From Umezawaea endophytica (lineage in GTDB: Bacteria > Actinomycetota > Actinomycetes > Mycobacteriales > Pseudonocardiaceae), in NCBI RefSeq assembly GCF_025061645.1, contig NZ_JANYMP010000024.1:19865-83864 (forward strand): a stretch of DNA of 64,000 nucleotides. The letters are read 5' to 3'. The notes under the pieces are model-generated. The model was given only the letters and a program-made list of their open reading frames with translations. It made no database searches and was not told the origin of the DNA. This document shows, piece by piece, positions 43,409 to 52,552 of the stretch. Positions within the stretch are counted from its first letter, which is position 1. Every line of letters begins with the position of its first letter. Made by a program: the position numbers and the translations under genes.

Positions 43409-44707
43409 ATGATCGCAACGGGCAGGGGTCGTCGAGGCGCGGCGGTGTTGTTGGCGTTCGGGGTCTCCGCGGCGGCGTCGGGGTGTGGCGTCGGAGGGCC
43501 GTCGGCCCTGGTCGAGACCAAGAGCCAGGTGCGCGCGGCCGAGGAGGTCGACGAGTTCAACGGTGGAACGTCGGCGAACAGCCGTCCGATCGCGGACGCG
43601 GTGAAGCGGGCGGTGAAGGCGGGGATTCCCGCGGCTCTCGTCCGGGTCGAGAACGGCACGGGTCCGGTGGTCTCGCTGGCCAAGCAGGCGGACTGGACGA
43701 GGCCCGCCCACCGGCTCAGGGCGGGAGACCAGGTCAGGGTCGGGTCGAACACGAAGACGATGGTCGCCGTGGTGGTCCTCCAGTTGGTGGCCGAAGGCCG
43801 GATCGGACTGGACGATCCCGTGGAGAAGTGGCTGCCGGGGATGGTTCCCGACGGCGGCAACATCACGGTGAGGATGCTCCTGAACCACACCAGCGGGTTG
43901 GCCAACAACACCGACGACGTGCAGGTCCTGCGTTCGGTGTTCGGGCTGGACGAGCGGTCGTGGACGGCGCGGGACCTGCTGGCGGCGGGGACCGGGCAGC
44001 CCCCGGTGGCCGCGCCGGGCGAGAAGTGGTTCTACAGCAACACCAACTACGTCGCGCTCGGCCTCGTGCTGGAACGCGCGACCGGACGTAACCTGTCGTC
44101 GCTGCTCAACGACCGGGTCATCGGACCGCTGGGGTTGACCAAGACCTACCTGGCGACCGACGCGACCTCGCGGGACGGGGACGACCTGGCGCACGGCTAC
44201 GAGCCGGACGCCGCGCACCTGCCCGCCGCCGTGCCGGGACTGCCCCCGGAGTTCCACTTCGCCGGTGTCGAACGCGACGACCACGTCGACGTCACCGCTC
44301 TGGACCCGAGTTGGGCCGGGGCGGCGGGTGGGGTCGTGTCGACGGCCAAGGACTGGTCCCGTTTCCTGGAGGCGCTGATGTCCGGCAAGCTCCTGCCCGC
44401 CGCGCAGCTCGAGCAGATGCTGACCATGGTCCCGGCCGATCCGGCGAACCCCGCGGCAGGCGCCTACGGGCTCGGCATCGGGCAGATCCCCACGCCGTGC
44501 GGCCCGGTGTACGGGCACTCCGGCGGCATTCCGGGATACCGCTCGGACATGTTCACCGACGTCACCGGCACCCGTAGCGCCGTCGTGGTCGTGACCGAAC
44601 AGCAGGAGCTCGGGGTGCGAGCGCTCGCCGAGGCGCACCACGCGCTGCTGGCGGAAGCCGCGTGCGGGATGCTGGGTCGGGACGTCCCAGCCGAGCCAAC
44701 CCGGTGA
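43409..44707 (+). CDS. Serine hydrolase lipoprotein (class C beta-lactamase / D-Ala-D-Ala carboxypeptidase family)
   Basis: The 432-residue protein starts with an export signal and lipobox-like AASGC (Cys about 26), so it is probably a lipoprotein outside the membrane. It has SNTK (SxxK) near residue 113, YSN near 208 and HSGG near 369, the complete set of a penicillin-recognising serine hydrolase. The sequence style is the Streptomyces R61-like/EstB-like group. It could be a carboxypeptidase or esterase; beta-lactam hydrolysis is possible but unproven. It precedes a two-component system by 31 bases in the same direction. Confidence 0.9.
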   Translation: MIATGRGRRGAAVLLAFGVSAAASGCGVGGPSALVETKSQVRAAEEVDEFNGGTSANSRPIADAVKRAVKAGIPAALVRVENGTGPVVSLAKQADWTRPAHRLRAGDQVRVGSNTKTMVAVVVLQLVAEGRIGLDDPVEKWLPGMVPDGGNITVRMLLNHTSGLANNTDDVQVLRSVFGLDERSWTARDLLAAGTGQPPVAAPGEKWFYSNTNYVALGLVLERATGRNLSSLLNDRVIGPLGLTKTYLATDATSRDGDDLAHGYEPDAAHLPAAVPGLPPEFHFAGVERDDHVDVTALDPSWAGAAGGVVSTAKDWSRFLEALMSGKLLPAAQLEQMLTMVPADPANPAAGAYGLGIGQIPTPCGPVYGHSGGIPGYRSDMFTDVTGTRSAVVVVTEQQELGVRALAEAHHALLAEAACGMLGRDVPAEPTR

Positions 44708-44738
44708 CCCGCGGTGCCCGGATGACCGGAAGGGAGTG

Positions 44739-46004
44739 GTGCGGAGTGCGTCGGCCGCCGTCATCTCCATGAAGGTCTTCTCGCGGAAGCGGATCAGCTC
44801 GGCGTTCGGCGCCTTGGGGTACCTGGCTGTCGGGGCGTGCACCTCACTCGCCGCGCTGGTCGCGGTAGGTGTGCTGGCGGTCCTGGTGCCGTTGTGCGTG
44901 GTGGGTATCGGGCTGCCCGTGCTCCCAGGTGTCGTACAAGCGGTGCGGCACCTGGTGGACGTCGAACGGCGCCGGGTCGGGGAGCTGCTGGGTCGTGTCG
45001 TCCCGGTGCCGTACCGGCCGGTGGAAGGCCCGTTGCCGCAACGGATCAGGACGCTGGTCGCGGACCCGGCGACCTGGCGGGACTCGCTGTGGCTCGTCGC
45101 GCACTCCGCGACCGGCTTCCTGATCGGCCTGGTGGCGATCGGTGTCGCGGTGAGCGCCGTGGCGCTGGTCTCGGCTCCGGTGTACTGGTGGGCGGCGCCG
45201 GAGGGTGTGCTGGTCTCCGGGTACCGCGTCGACTCGTGGGGTTCGGCGCTGCTCGGCGTTCCCATCGGTGTCCTGTACGGGGTCGTCGTGTGGCAGTTCC
45301 CGCGTTTCGCCCGTTGGCAGTCGTTGGCGGCGCGACACCTGCTGGCTCCCGCGGCGGGTGTGGTGCTCAGTGATCGGGTGGCCGAGCTGACGGCGTCGCG
45401 CGCGGCCGCGCTGGAAGCGCACGGAACCGAGCTGCGGCGGATAGAACGGGACCTGCACGACGGTGCGCAGGCTAGGATCGCCGCGGTGATCATGCAGTTG
45501 GGGATCGCCGAGAGCATGTACGGCGACGATCCGGCGGCGGCGTTGTCCCTGTTGCGCAAGGCGCAGGACACCGCGACCTCGGCGTTGGCCGAGCTGCGGG
45601 ACGTGGTCCGCAGCGTCTACCCGCCGGTCTTGTCCGATCGCGGCTTGGCGGGCGCGGTGACGGCGCTGGCGGCGAGGTGTCCGGTTCCGTGCGTACTCGA
45701 CGTCGAGGGCGTGGGCAGGCAGCCCGCCGCAGTGGAAGCGGCGGCGTACTTCGTGGTGGCCGAGGCGTTGACCAACGTCACGAAGCACTCCGGCGCTCGG
45801 CGGGTCTCGGTCGGGCTGCGGACCGGCGACGACGTCCTCGTGATCACGGTGGACGACGACGGTCGCGGTGGCGCGGTCGAGGAGGAGGGCAGTGGGTTGA
45901 CGGGCATTCGGCGGCGAGCCGAGGCGTTCGACGGGACGGTCGTGCTGTCGAGCCCACCGGGTGGACCGACGACGCTGCGGGTGGAGCTGCCGTGCGGGTC
46001 GTGA
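44739..46004 (+). CDS. NarL-type sensor histidine kinase
   Basis: The protein has about 421 residues. Four or so transmembrane helices lie before residue 200 (YLAVGACTSLAALVAVGVLAVLVPL, LIGLVAIGVAVSAVALVSA). A HisKA_3 box follows, with the phosphorylated His near 239 in ERDLHDGAQARIAAVIMQLG, then an HATPase domain with EALTNVTKHSGA, VDDDGRG and GSGLTGIRRRAEAF. The GTG at 44739 is used, as GGAAGG lies five bases upstream; an ATG at 44769 is an alternative without a ribosome site. Its 3' end overlaps the response regulator by 13 bases, so the two form a cognate pair. Signal unknown. Confidence 0.9.
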   Translation: MRSASAAVISMKVFSRKRISSAFGALGYLAVGACTSLAALVAVGVLAVLVPLCVVGIGLPVLPGVVQAVRHLVDVERRRVGELLGRVVPVPYRPVEGPLPQRIRTLVADPATWRDSLWLVAHSATGFLIGLVAIGVAVSAVALVSAPVYWWAAPEGVLVSGYRVDSWGSALLGVPIGVLYGVVVWQFPRFARWQSLAARHLLAPAAGVVLSDRVAELTASRAAALEAHGTELRRIERDLHDGAQARIAAVIMQLGIAESMYGDDPAAALSLLRKAQDTATSALAELRDVVRSVYPPVLSDRGLAGAVTALAARCPVPCVLDVEGVGRQPAAVEAAAYFVVAEALTNVTKHSGARRVSVGLRTGDDVLVITVDDDGRGGAVEEEGSGLTGIRRRAEAFDGTVVLSSPPGGPTTLRVELPCGS

Positions 46005-46639
46005 TCGCCGAGGACGACGCGCTGCTGCGCGAAGGTCTGGTGCTGCTGATGGCCTCCAAGGGCGAAGAGGTGGTCGCGGCGGTCGACAACGCGACCGACT
46101 TCCTCGCGGTCATCGCGCGGGACCGGCCCGACGTCGTCGTGATGGACGTGCGGCTGCCGCCGTCCTTCCGCGACGAGGGGATCCGCGCGGCGGCCGAGGC
46201 CAGGCGAATCCACCCCGGCCTTCCCGTGCTCGTGCTGTCCTCCTACGTCGAGGACAGCTACGCGTCGGAACTGCTGGCCGACGGCGTCGGCGGCATCGGC
46301 TACCTGCTCAAGGAACGTGTCGGCAGGGTGGAGTCGTTCCTCGACTCGGTGCGCCGGGTCGCGGACGGCGCCACCGTCATGGACCCGGAGGTGATCTCCC
46401 AACTCATGCTGCTCCGCACCAAGGGCAGCCCGCTCGACACCCTGACCCCGCGCGAACGCGACGTGCTGGCGCTGATGGCCGAAGGCCTCAGCAACAGCTC
46501 GATCAGCTCCCGGCTCACGGTCACCGACGGCGCCGTCCACAAGCACATCCGCAACATCTTCACCAAGCTCCACCTGCCGCACGACGACGACAGCGGCGAC
46601 CGCCGAGTCCTCGCCGTGCTGGCGTTCCTCCGGGGGTGA
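45992..46639 (+). CDS. NarL/FixJ-type response regulator
   Basis: This 215-residue regulator has a receiver domain with acidic pocket IAEDDALLREG, phosphoacceptor Asp52 in VVMDVRLPP, and VLVLSSY and YLLKERV as T/K-loop. A LuxR HTH follows at about 150-210 (LDTLTPRERDVLALMAEGLSNSSISSRLTVTDGAVHKHIRNIFTKLHL). The GTG start lies within the end of the histidine kinase gene, with GGAG upstream. It probably controls a local cell-envelope response, judging from the serine hydrolase upstream; that is inference. Confidence 0.94.
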   Translation: MRVVIAEDDALLREGLVLLMASKGEEVVAAVDNATDFLAVIARDRPDVVVMDVRLPPSFRDEGIRAAAEARRIHPGLPVLVLSSYVEDSYASELLADGVGGIGYLLKERVGRVESFLDSVRRVADGATVMDPEVISQLMLLRTKGSPLDTLTPRERDVLALMAEGLSNSSISSRLTVTDGAVHKHIRNIFTKLHLPHDDDSGDRRVLAVLAFLRG

Positions 46640-46697
46640 GCTGGTCGCCCCCGGCGCCATGGTCAAGTGAGCGGGTCAGGCCCTACTGTGGTCGATC

Positions 46698-47162
46698 ATG
46701 GGACTGGTGCCGTTGCAGAAGGCCTCACTCGTCGTGATCTCCCTCGACGCCGTCGTCATCCTCGCCGGGTTCGTGACCGGCAGCGCGTTGCTGCCGCGGT
46801 CCGCGAACGTCGTGCTGACGGTGATCTCCCTGGCCCTCATGGCCTCAACGGTGGTGTTGACCAGGGGCGGGTTCAACTTCGACAACCCGACGCTGCCGAA
46901 GTGGGCCGTCGCGGTGGCGGTGATCGCGTTCTTCGGCGGGGCGTTCCTGTTCGCGTACCCGCTGGTGACCGACACCACCGCGGGGAGTTTCGAGCAGCGG
47001 AACGGGAAGTACCAGGAATCGAAGGACGGCGTCGTCGTCCGCGAACTCACCGAGGACCAGTACGAGTCGGCGCTGGCCGCGGACCAACGCGGCTGGGCAG
47101 GCCTCGCCCTCACCTTCGCCGGAGGCGTACTCGCCTACGCCGGCATCCGCCACCGCAAGTGA
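46698..47162 (+). CDS. Small membrane protein of unknown function
   Basis: The 154-residue protein has three hydrophobic helices in the first 95 residues (LVVISLDAVVILAGFVTGSALL, VVLTVISLALMASTVVLT, WAVAVAVIAFFGGAFLFAYPLV), a charged external or cytoplasmic loop of 40 residues (FEQRNGKYQESKDGVVVRELTEDQYESAL) and a last helix. No family is recognised. A long stem-loop terminator follows its stop. Confidence 0.7.
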   Translation: MGLVPLQKASLVVISLDAVVILAGFVTGSALLPRSANVVLTVISLALMASTVVLTRGGFNFDNPTLPKWAVAVAVIAFFGGAFLFAYPLVTDTTAGSFEQRNGKYQESKDGVVVRELTEDQYESALAADQRGWAGLALTFAGGVLAYAGIRHRK

Positions 47163-47185
47163 GTCGCACCGGAGAGACGAGCTGA

Positions 47186-47227
47186 CGACGCAGGAGCCGA
47201 ACACACCCGCGTTCGGCTCCTGCGTCG
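47186..47227. terminator. Strong bidirectional stem-loop terminator
   Basis: A perfect 17-base stem (GACGCAGGAGCCGAAC core with its exact complement) and an 8-base loop lie between two convergent genes that end at 47162 and 47236. Actinomycete terminators often lack a T-run, so this fits. Confidence 0.85.
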
Positions 47228-47235
47228 ATGTCACG

Positions 47236-48306
47236 TCACTTCGTCGGCGGTTCGTCACCGGCGCGGTCGACCACGGCGAAGTCGACCGCGGAGAAGGAGA
47301 CCACCGTGCCCGCGGGCAGGCCTTCCCACATGTCGGTTCCAGGCTTGAGCAGCACCCACCGGGTGCCGATGTAGCGGCCCGTCTCCGGGTCGATGATGAT
47401 GTCGTAGCGGTTGACGTCGCCGTGCACACCGAGCGCCGTGCCGACCTGTCCGTTCAGGTTCGCGGTGGCCTCGGTGACCTGGAAGTCCGGCAGGTTCTGC
47501 AACGCCTGGTACAGCGCGGACCTCAGCTCCGGTGACGCCTCCGGTGACGCGAGAACGCCCGCGGCGTTGGACAGCGCGGTTTCCGCGTGGCCCATCGAGT
47601 CGCTCCACAAGCGGTCGTACAGCGCCTGCGGCGAGGTCGGCAGCGAGGAGAGGAACCTCGGGTTGAGGTTGCCCCAGTTGCCCACGCGCTCGGCGCAGGG
47701 CTTGCCCCAGTCGGGGTCACCGCCCAGTTCCTCGTTCACGTCGGGGTAGTCGCCGCACGGACCGCGCCGCTCCTTCGTCGAGGTGTCCTCCTGCAACAGG
47801 CCTCCGTCACCTTCGGTCTTGGCCTGCTCGTCACTCCCGACCAACCACCTCCTGTCCAGCGTGGCCCGCCGCTCCAGCCACTCCGCGGAGCGGTCGGCGG
47901 GGATCCACTGCTCCCTGACGCTGTGGAACAGCGCCGAGATGGGGTTCCCCGCCCCGGTCGTCGCGCTGCCCAAGTCCCAGGAATGGGTCACGACGTACTG
48001 GTACTGGCCCGCCGACGGCCGGGTCTGCCCGGTCGTGGCGGCGGCCGCCCGGCGCAACGTCTCCGTCGCGCTCGCGGCGGGACCCGAGTCGTCCGACCAC
48101 AGTGCCGGCACGGCGACCAGGGCTCCGGCGACGAGCGTCACCGCCGCCGCGGCGACCAGCCAGCGCTTCACCGGCCGAGGTGCTTCACCGGCGGCCACCA
48201 TGCGGGCGAGGGCGCGCTCACGGGCTTCGGCCGTGAACACCGGCCCCGCGGGCTGATCCGCGATAGCGCGGTCCAGTTCTTCTTCGGTCCACATGTTCTC
48301 AGTCAT
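47236..48306 (-). CDS. CU044_5270 family protein (membrane-anchored partner of the ECF sigma factor)
   Basis: This 356-residue protein has an N-terminal cytoplasmic stretch (MWTEEELDRAIADQ to RERALARMVAAGE) resembling the anti-sigma-like head of the CU044_5270 family. A single transmembrane helix comes near residues 55-75 (RWLVAAAAVTLVAGALVAVPAL), then a 270-residue outer domain with QYQYVVTHSW and the ending PETGRYIGTRWVLLKPGTDMWEGLP. Genes of this family lie directly after an ECF-type sigma factor in many actinomycetes; here the start overlaps the sigma gene by eight bases. It probably acts as a membrane regulator of that sigma factor. Confidence 0.87.
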   Translation of the reverse strand: MTENMWTEEELDRAIADQPAGPVFTAEARERALARMVAAGEAPRPVKRWLVAAAAVTLVAGALVAVPALWSDDSGPAASATETLRRAAAATTGQTRPSAGQYQYVVTHSWDLGSATTGAGNPISALFHSVREQWIPADRSAEWLERRATLDRRWLVGSDEQAKTEGDGGLLQEDTSTKERRGPCGDYPDVNEELGGDPDWGKPCAERVGNWGNLNPRFLSSLPTSPQALYDRLWSDSMGHAETALSNAAGVLASPEASPELRSALYQALQNLPDFQVTEATANLNGQVGTALGVHGDVNRYDIIIDPETGRYIGTRWVLLKPGTDMWEGLPAGTVVSFSAVDFAVVDRAGDEPPTK

Positions 48307-48895
48307 CGTTGTTCTCCAGGACGATGGTGGGGCACGCGGCACGCAACTGCTGTCGGACGCGGTGGAACCGGGAGCGCACCGTGCCGACGGGAATGCCCAG
48401 CACCTGCGCCACCTCGGTCGTGTCCAACCCCGCCCACCCGATCAGCAGCAGCACGTCGCGATCACGTTGCTTGAGCCGTTCGACCGCCACGGCGAACTGA
48501 CGTGCCTTGACCTGGGCGTCCACGCTGTCGACCACCCGGCCCTCGTGGCTGTCGCTCTCGTGGCTCTGCACGGCGCGCGCGTACGCCTCCCGTTCCCGCC
48601 TGCGTCCGCGCAGGTGGGTGTGCAGGAGGTTGGTCGCGATGCCGAACAACCACGCTCGCACCGAGCCGCGCGAGGAGTCGAAGCGCGCACGGGTGCGGAT
48701 CGCCGAGACGAACACGTCGGCCACCAGGTCGTCGGCCGCCATCGGCACCCATCTGGCCAGGTAGCGGTGCAACTCGTCGGCGTGGCGGGTGAACAGAGCT
48801 GTGAAGTCCTCCCCCTCCAAGGTCTCCAGGACGCCAGAGCTCTCGTCGGGCGGGGGTGGGACTCCGTCCCGCGAACTACTGCTGATCACGGTCAT
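48299..48895 (-). CDS. ECF-type RNA polymerase sigma factor
   Basis: This 198-residue sigma factor has region 2 (FTALFTRHADELHRYLARWVPMAADDLVADVFVSAIRTRARFDSSRGSVRAWLFGIATNLLHTHLRGRRRE) and region 4 (VERLKQRDRDVLLLIGWAGLDTTEVAQVLGIPVGTVRSRFHRVRQQLR). Both are complete. The start is taken at the ATG at 48895, giving a short N-terminal tail. It is followed, overlapping, by the CU044_5270-family gene. No binding site for its own promoter is assigned. Confidence 0.93.
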   Translation of the reverse strand: MTVISSSSRDGVPPPPDESSGVLETLEGEDFTALFTRHADELHRYLARWVPMAADDLVADVFVSAIRTRARFDSSRGSVRAWLFGIATNLLHTHLRGRRREREAYARAVQSHESDSHEGRVVDSVDAQVKARQFAVAVERLKQRDRDVLLLIGWAGLDTTEVAQVLGIPVGTVRSRFHRVRQQLRAACPTIVLENNDD

Positions 48896-48958
48896 CACAC
48901 CTGTACTTAGCCGCAGGCGGCTGTCACGTTCACGCGCCGATCTCATCGCCTGGCGTGC

Positions 48959-50998
48959 TCAGCTCCGGTACCGCTCCGGGAGCCGCGCGACCGCCCCGGC
49001 TTCGTCCGCGCGCACCAGCAGGTCCAGCGCCGCCGTGAGGACCCGTCGCTGCTGCGCGGTGTCGTGAGGTGCGCCGAGCGCCGCGCCCATCGGGGTGTCG
49101 GTCGCCGCGATCCGGGGTGCGCCGAGCTGCGCGGCCACGGCGGGCAGGGACGCGATGATGACCGTCGGGATGCCCGCCTGCTCGACCAGTCGTTGCAGGA
49201 CGACGGCGGAGCGGTGGCAACTGCCGCACGCGCCGATCAGCACGACGGCGTCGACGTCGACCTCCTCCAGCCGCCGCAGGAGGTCCGGGCCGGTGCGGGT
49301 CTTCACGAGCTCGAGTTCCGTGCCGCCGCCCTGCATGGCGAAGTGGGTCGGGCTCACGCCGCCGAGCACGCCGTCCTCGGCCAGTTCGCGGAGCCGGGTG
49401 AGGGGGAACAGGCAGTTGGGGTCGGCGTTGACGTCGCTGTTGTCGTAACTGCCCGAGGCGAACGTGAGTTCGTCGTCGGTCGCCGTCGCGGGGATCTCCC
49501 GCAGGCTGTAATCGGCGTAGGGGCGGAACGGCACATCACCGACGGTGTGCGCGCCCGCGGACGACACCAGCGCGACCACGGCCCCGGACAGCGGCCGCCC
49601 CAGAGAGGCGAGCGGCGTCGGCGCGGTGGCGGAAACGGGGACCTCGCTGCGAATCCCCTCGGTCAGCGTCGGTCGACCGTTGTTATCCGCCGCCGCGGCC
49701 TCGACGAGTTCCTGGTTGCCGCGCAACACCTCCGGGTCCCACGAGTGCGGCGACGGCAGGGGGTCCGCACCGAACAGCAGCGTTTTCAACATCGCGATCG
49801 CCCGGCGCGCGTCCGTGGCGTCGGCAGTGTTCTCACCGAGCACATCGGACTCCTGGCCGCTGGCGGCCTTGTTCACCTCGACCAGTGCGTACATGTACTC
49901 GTTGCCGGACACCAGACCGCGCGCGGCGGACCAGCACACACCGACGGTCGGCGTCCCGTACTTCGCGATCTCCTCGATCTCGGCGGCGAAGTCGATGTGG
50001 TTGTTGCCGAACCCCTCGGTGGCCACGACCACACCGTCCACGCCCGCCGCGGCGACCATCGCGCCGACCCGCCGCGCGACGAAGCGCTTGTCCGCTTCCT
50101 GCGGCGGGCTGCCCACCACGATCACGCCGGTCAGCCGCAGTTCGGTGTCCTCGGCGAGAGCGGCGACGAGCGGGTCGCGGTAGTAGTGCAGCGTGGTCTC
50201 CTTGCTGGACGGCCCGACGCAGCACAGGGAGTGCAGCGCGCCGTCGCGCACCTCGTTCACCCGGAGCTGCTGCGGCAGGTTGCCGAGGTCGATCAGCGAG
50301 ACGGCGCCGCGCACACCGCCCGGCTCCGCCGGGAACACCAGGTTCTCGTGCATGGCGCCCTGCCCCATGACCAGCTTCACCAGCGCGACGCGCGGGCCCG
50401 GTCCCGACGGCTCCTCAAAGGTGCGGCGGTCGGAGGGCGGGGCGTCGAGCAGCGCGCGTCGCAGCCGGTCCGCGACGACGTCGGCGGCCTGGTGCGCCGC
50501 CGCGGGCCCCGGCCGCTCCATCCGCCGCCCGGCCTCGATCGTGACCGCGATCCGGATGATCCAGTCGCCGGGGTCCGGCGTTCCGGGAGCGGCGTCGGAC
50601 ATCCGCTCGGACAGCACACCGGCGGAGTTGCCCGCCTCGCCGAGTTGCGTCCCGTCCGCGTCCACCCCGGTCACCACCAGCACCACGCCGGTGGCCAGCC
50701 GCGTCACACCTTCGCCGAGGCCTCCTTCGACCTTGACCGCCAGCGGCACCGCGTCGAGGACCGTGTCCGTGCGCACGTCACGCTCGCCTGGAGCGACGAC
50801 GTCCACCACCACCGAGGTCACCAGCGGGACGGCGATGTCCGCGCTGACGTTCCCGGCGACGGTCAGCGTGCCGTCGCGCAACTCGGTCCGCTCGCCGAAC
50901 GCCACCTCGCGGACCGGGACGAACTCCTGGACCAGTGCGGGCGGCGGCAGGACCTCGCAGTCGCAGTGGACCGGGAGCACCGTGGCGTTGGAGTTCAT
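48959..50998 (-). CDS. Fused GrdE/PrdA-like and GrdB-like reductase-family protein
   Basis: The 679-residue protein reads as two halves of clostridial glycine/sarcosine/betaine/D-proline reductase component B. Residues 1-410 resemble the GrdE/PrdA proprotein (LVKLVMGQGAMHENLVFP, HSLCCVGPSSKETTLHYYRDPLV, GVVVATEGFGNNHIDFAAEIEEIAKYGTPTVGV). Residues 440-679 resemble GrdB (VSSAGAHTVGDVPFRPYADYSLREIP, SYDNSDVNADPNCLFPLTRLRELAEDGVLGGVSPTHFAMQGG, GACGSCHRSAVVLQRLVEQAGIPTVII). The selenocysteine-type position appears to be Cys or Ser, with no in-frame TGA. The other reductase subunits are not nearby. In an aerobic actinomycete its role is unclear. The ATG at 50998 has GGAGG five bases upstream. Confidence 0.75.
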   Translation of the reverse strand: MNSNATVLPVHCDCEVLPPPALVQEFVPVREVAFGERTELRDGTLTVAGNVSADIAVPLVTSVVVDVVAPGERDVRTDTVLDAVPLAVKVEGGLGEGVTRLATGVVLVVTGVDADGTQLGEAGNSAGVLSERMSDAAPGTPDPGDWIIRIAVTIEAGRRMERPGPAAAHQAADVVADRLRRALLDAPPSDRRTFEEPSGPGPRVALVKLVMGQGAMHENLVFPAEPGGVRGAVSLIDLGNLPQQLRVNEVRDGALHSLCCVGPSSKETTLHYYRDPLVAALAEDTELRLTGVIVVGSPPQEADKRFVARRVGAMVAAAGVDGVVVATEGFGNNHIDFAAEIEEIAKYGTPTVGVCWSAARGLVSGNEYMYALVEVNKAASGQESDVLGENTADATDARRAIAMLKTLLFGADPLPSPHSWDPEVLRGNQELVEAAAADNNGRPTLTEGIRSEVPVSATAPTPLASLGRPLSGAVVALVSSAGAHTVGDVPFRPYADYSLREIPATATDDELTFASGSYDNSDVNADPNCLFPLTRLRELAEDGVLGGVSPTHFAMQGGGTELELVKTRTGPDLLRRLEEVDVDAVVLIGACGSCHRSAVVLQRLVEQAGIPTVIIASLPAVAAQLGAPRIAATDTPMGAALGAPHDTAQQRRVLTAALDLLVRADEAGAVARLPERYRS

Positions 50999-51068
50999 CC
51001 GAGCCTCCGCGTCAGTAGTAAAGTCGTCGATGGTCATGACGGTAGGAGCCCGTAACGTCAGGAGTCAA

Positions 51069-51623
51069 GTGAACATAGGTGCTTATGCAGGCCGTGCGGT
51101 CCTCACGGCGATCGACATCGTCAACACCGGCGAGACCGACTCCGGCCACGACGACCTGCACGACGCCGACCGGGTGGCGGAGCTGCTCGGACACCGCGGC
51201 TGGGTCGTGCCCACGCCTCCCTCGCAGGCCGACCTCACGCGCCTGCTGAGCTACCGCGACACCCTCCGACAAGCCTTCGACAGCACCACCGAGCACGAGG
51301 CGGTCCACCTCCTCAACCACACGCTCGCCGCTCTGCGGGCCCTCCCCCAGCTCACCGAGCACGACGGCCACTGGCACTGGCACTACGCGCCGCCGGACGC
51401 GGGCATCGCCGACCGGGTCGCCGCCACCACCTCCGCCGCACTCCTGTCCCTCATCGCCAGCGGGGGCCACGACCGGATGCGCCGGTGCTCCGCGGAGAAC
51501 TGCTCGAACGTCTTCGTCGACTTCTCCCGCAACGGATCACGGCGCTATTGCAGTTCGACCGCGTGCGGCAACCGCACCCACGCGGCCGCCTACCGCGCCC
51601 GCCAACGCGCCACCGACACCTGA
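51069..51623 (+). CDS. ABATE/CGNR zinc-finger domain protein (putative regulator)
   Basis: This 184-residue protein has an N-terminal ABATE domain (VLTAIDIVNTGETDSGHDDLHDADRVAELL) and a C-terminal CGNR zinc finger with CSAENCSNVFVDFSRNGSRRYCSSTACGNRTHAAAYRARQ, all four cysteines present. CGNR proteins are putative stress-responsive transcription regulators. The start is GTG 51069, with AGGAG six bases upstream. It is divergent from the reductase-like fusion gene across a 70-base gap, so it may control it. Confidence 0.92.
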   Translation: MNIGAYAGRAVLTAIDIVNTGETDSGHDDLHDADRVAELLGHRGWVVPTPPSQADLTRLLSYRDTLRQAFDSTTEHEAVHLLNHTLAALRALPQLTEHDGHWHWHYAPPDAGIADRVAATTSAALLSLIASGGHDRMRRCSAENCSNVFVDFSRNGSRRYCSSTACGNRTHAAAYRARQRATDT

Positions 51624-51652
51624 AACCCGCGAGAGGGGATCTCGCAGTACCT

Positions 51653-51670
51653 GTACCGACAGGATCTCCC
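51653..51670 (+). promoter_or_regulatory. Repeated 18-base motif upstream of the SDR gene
   Basis: GTACCGACAGGATCTCCC is found 71 bases before the SDR start. The near-identical GTACCAGCAGGACCTCCC (15 of 18) recurs at 52553-52570, 32 bases before the XRE-type regulator start. A motif shared by the promoters of a regulator and its neighbour is what an operator looks like. Confidence 0.6.
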
Positions 51671-51740
51671 GGACGTCCCGGACGCCTGCCAGCCTGGTCG
51701 AGTTGGCTCCCGGCTTCCGCGACAGAAGGAACGAAAACCC

Positions 51741-52544
51741 ATGGCGGACAACCAGTTCACCACTCACGCAGGTCTCTTCGACCTGAGTGGGAAGCACGCG
51801 CTCGTCACCGGCGGCACCAAGGGCATCGGGATCATGATCGCCCGCGGTCTCCTGCAAGCGGGCGCCCGCGTCGTCATCAGCTCGCGCGACGCGGACAACT
51901 GCGCGAAGGCACAGCACCTGCTGTCCGAGTTCGGCGACGTCCGAGCGATCCCCGCCGACCTGTCCAGGCACGACGAGTGCCGTCGCCTCGCCGATCTCGT
52001 CGAGGGCGACTCGGAGCGCTTGGACATCCTCGTCAACAACGCGGGAGCGATGTGGCGCGAGCCGCTGGAGACGTTCCCGGACGAGGCCTGGGACGAGGTG
52101 CTCGACCTCAACCTCAAGTCGCCGTTCTGGCTCGTGCAGGCGCTGCTCCCCGCACTGCGCCGGGCGGGCACCGCCGATGACCCCGCGCGGGTCATCAACA
52201 TCGGCAGCATCGCCGCCATCCACGTCGCCGCGTCGCCCAACTACTCCTACGCCAGCAGCAAAGCGGCGCTCCACCAGCTCACCAGGGTGCTCGCCAGGGA
52301 ACTGGGCCCGCAGCACGTCACGGTGAACGCGGTGGCCCCAGGACCGTTCCCGTCGCACATGATGGCCTCCACGCTCGACGCCATCGGCGACAGCATCGCG
52401 GCGAAGGCCCCCCTGCGCAGGCTCGGCCGCGACGACGACATGGCGGGCGTCGCCGTGTTCCTCGCGAGCCGGGCCGCGTCCTACCTCACGGGCACCGTCA
52501 TCCCGGTCGACGGCGGCATCGCCACGACCGCGACGGGGACCTAG
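51741..52544 (+). CDS. Short-chain dehydrogenase/reductase (RhlG/FabG-like)
   Basis: This 267-residue classical SDR has KHALVTGGTKGIGIMIARGLL, NNAGAMWREPL, catalytic Ser in INIGSIAAIHV, the YSYASSKAALHQL Tyr-Lys pair and AVAPGPFPSHMM, ending FLASRAASYLTGTVIPVDGGI. The style resembles RhlG-like ketoacyl reductases. It is followed by an XRE-type regulator in the same direction, and both carry the shared upstream motif. Such SDR/XRE pairs are common in actinomycetes; physiological substrate unknown. Confidence 0.92.
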   Translation: MADNQFTTHAGLFDLSGKHALVTGGTKGIGIMIARGLLQAGARVVISSRDADNCAKAQHLLSEFGDVRAIPADLSRHDECRRLADLVEGDSERLDILVNNAGAMWREPLETFPDEAWDEVLDLNLKSPFWLVQALLPALRRAGTADDPARVINIGSIAAIHVAASPNYSYASSKAALHQLTRVLARELGPQHVTVNAVAPGPFPSHMMASTLDAIGDSIAAKAPLRRLGRDDDMAGVAVFLASRAASYLTGTVIPVDGGIATTATGT

Positions 52545-52552
52545 GCACGGGG

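Noticed and set aside
44746..44769. Other starts for the histidine kinase (GTG 44746, ATG 44769)
   Set aside because: The first is out of frame; the second has no ribosome site, unlike GTG 44739.
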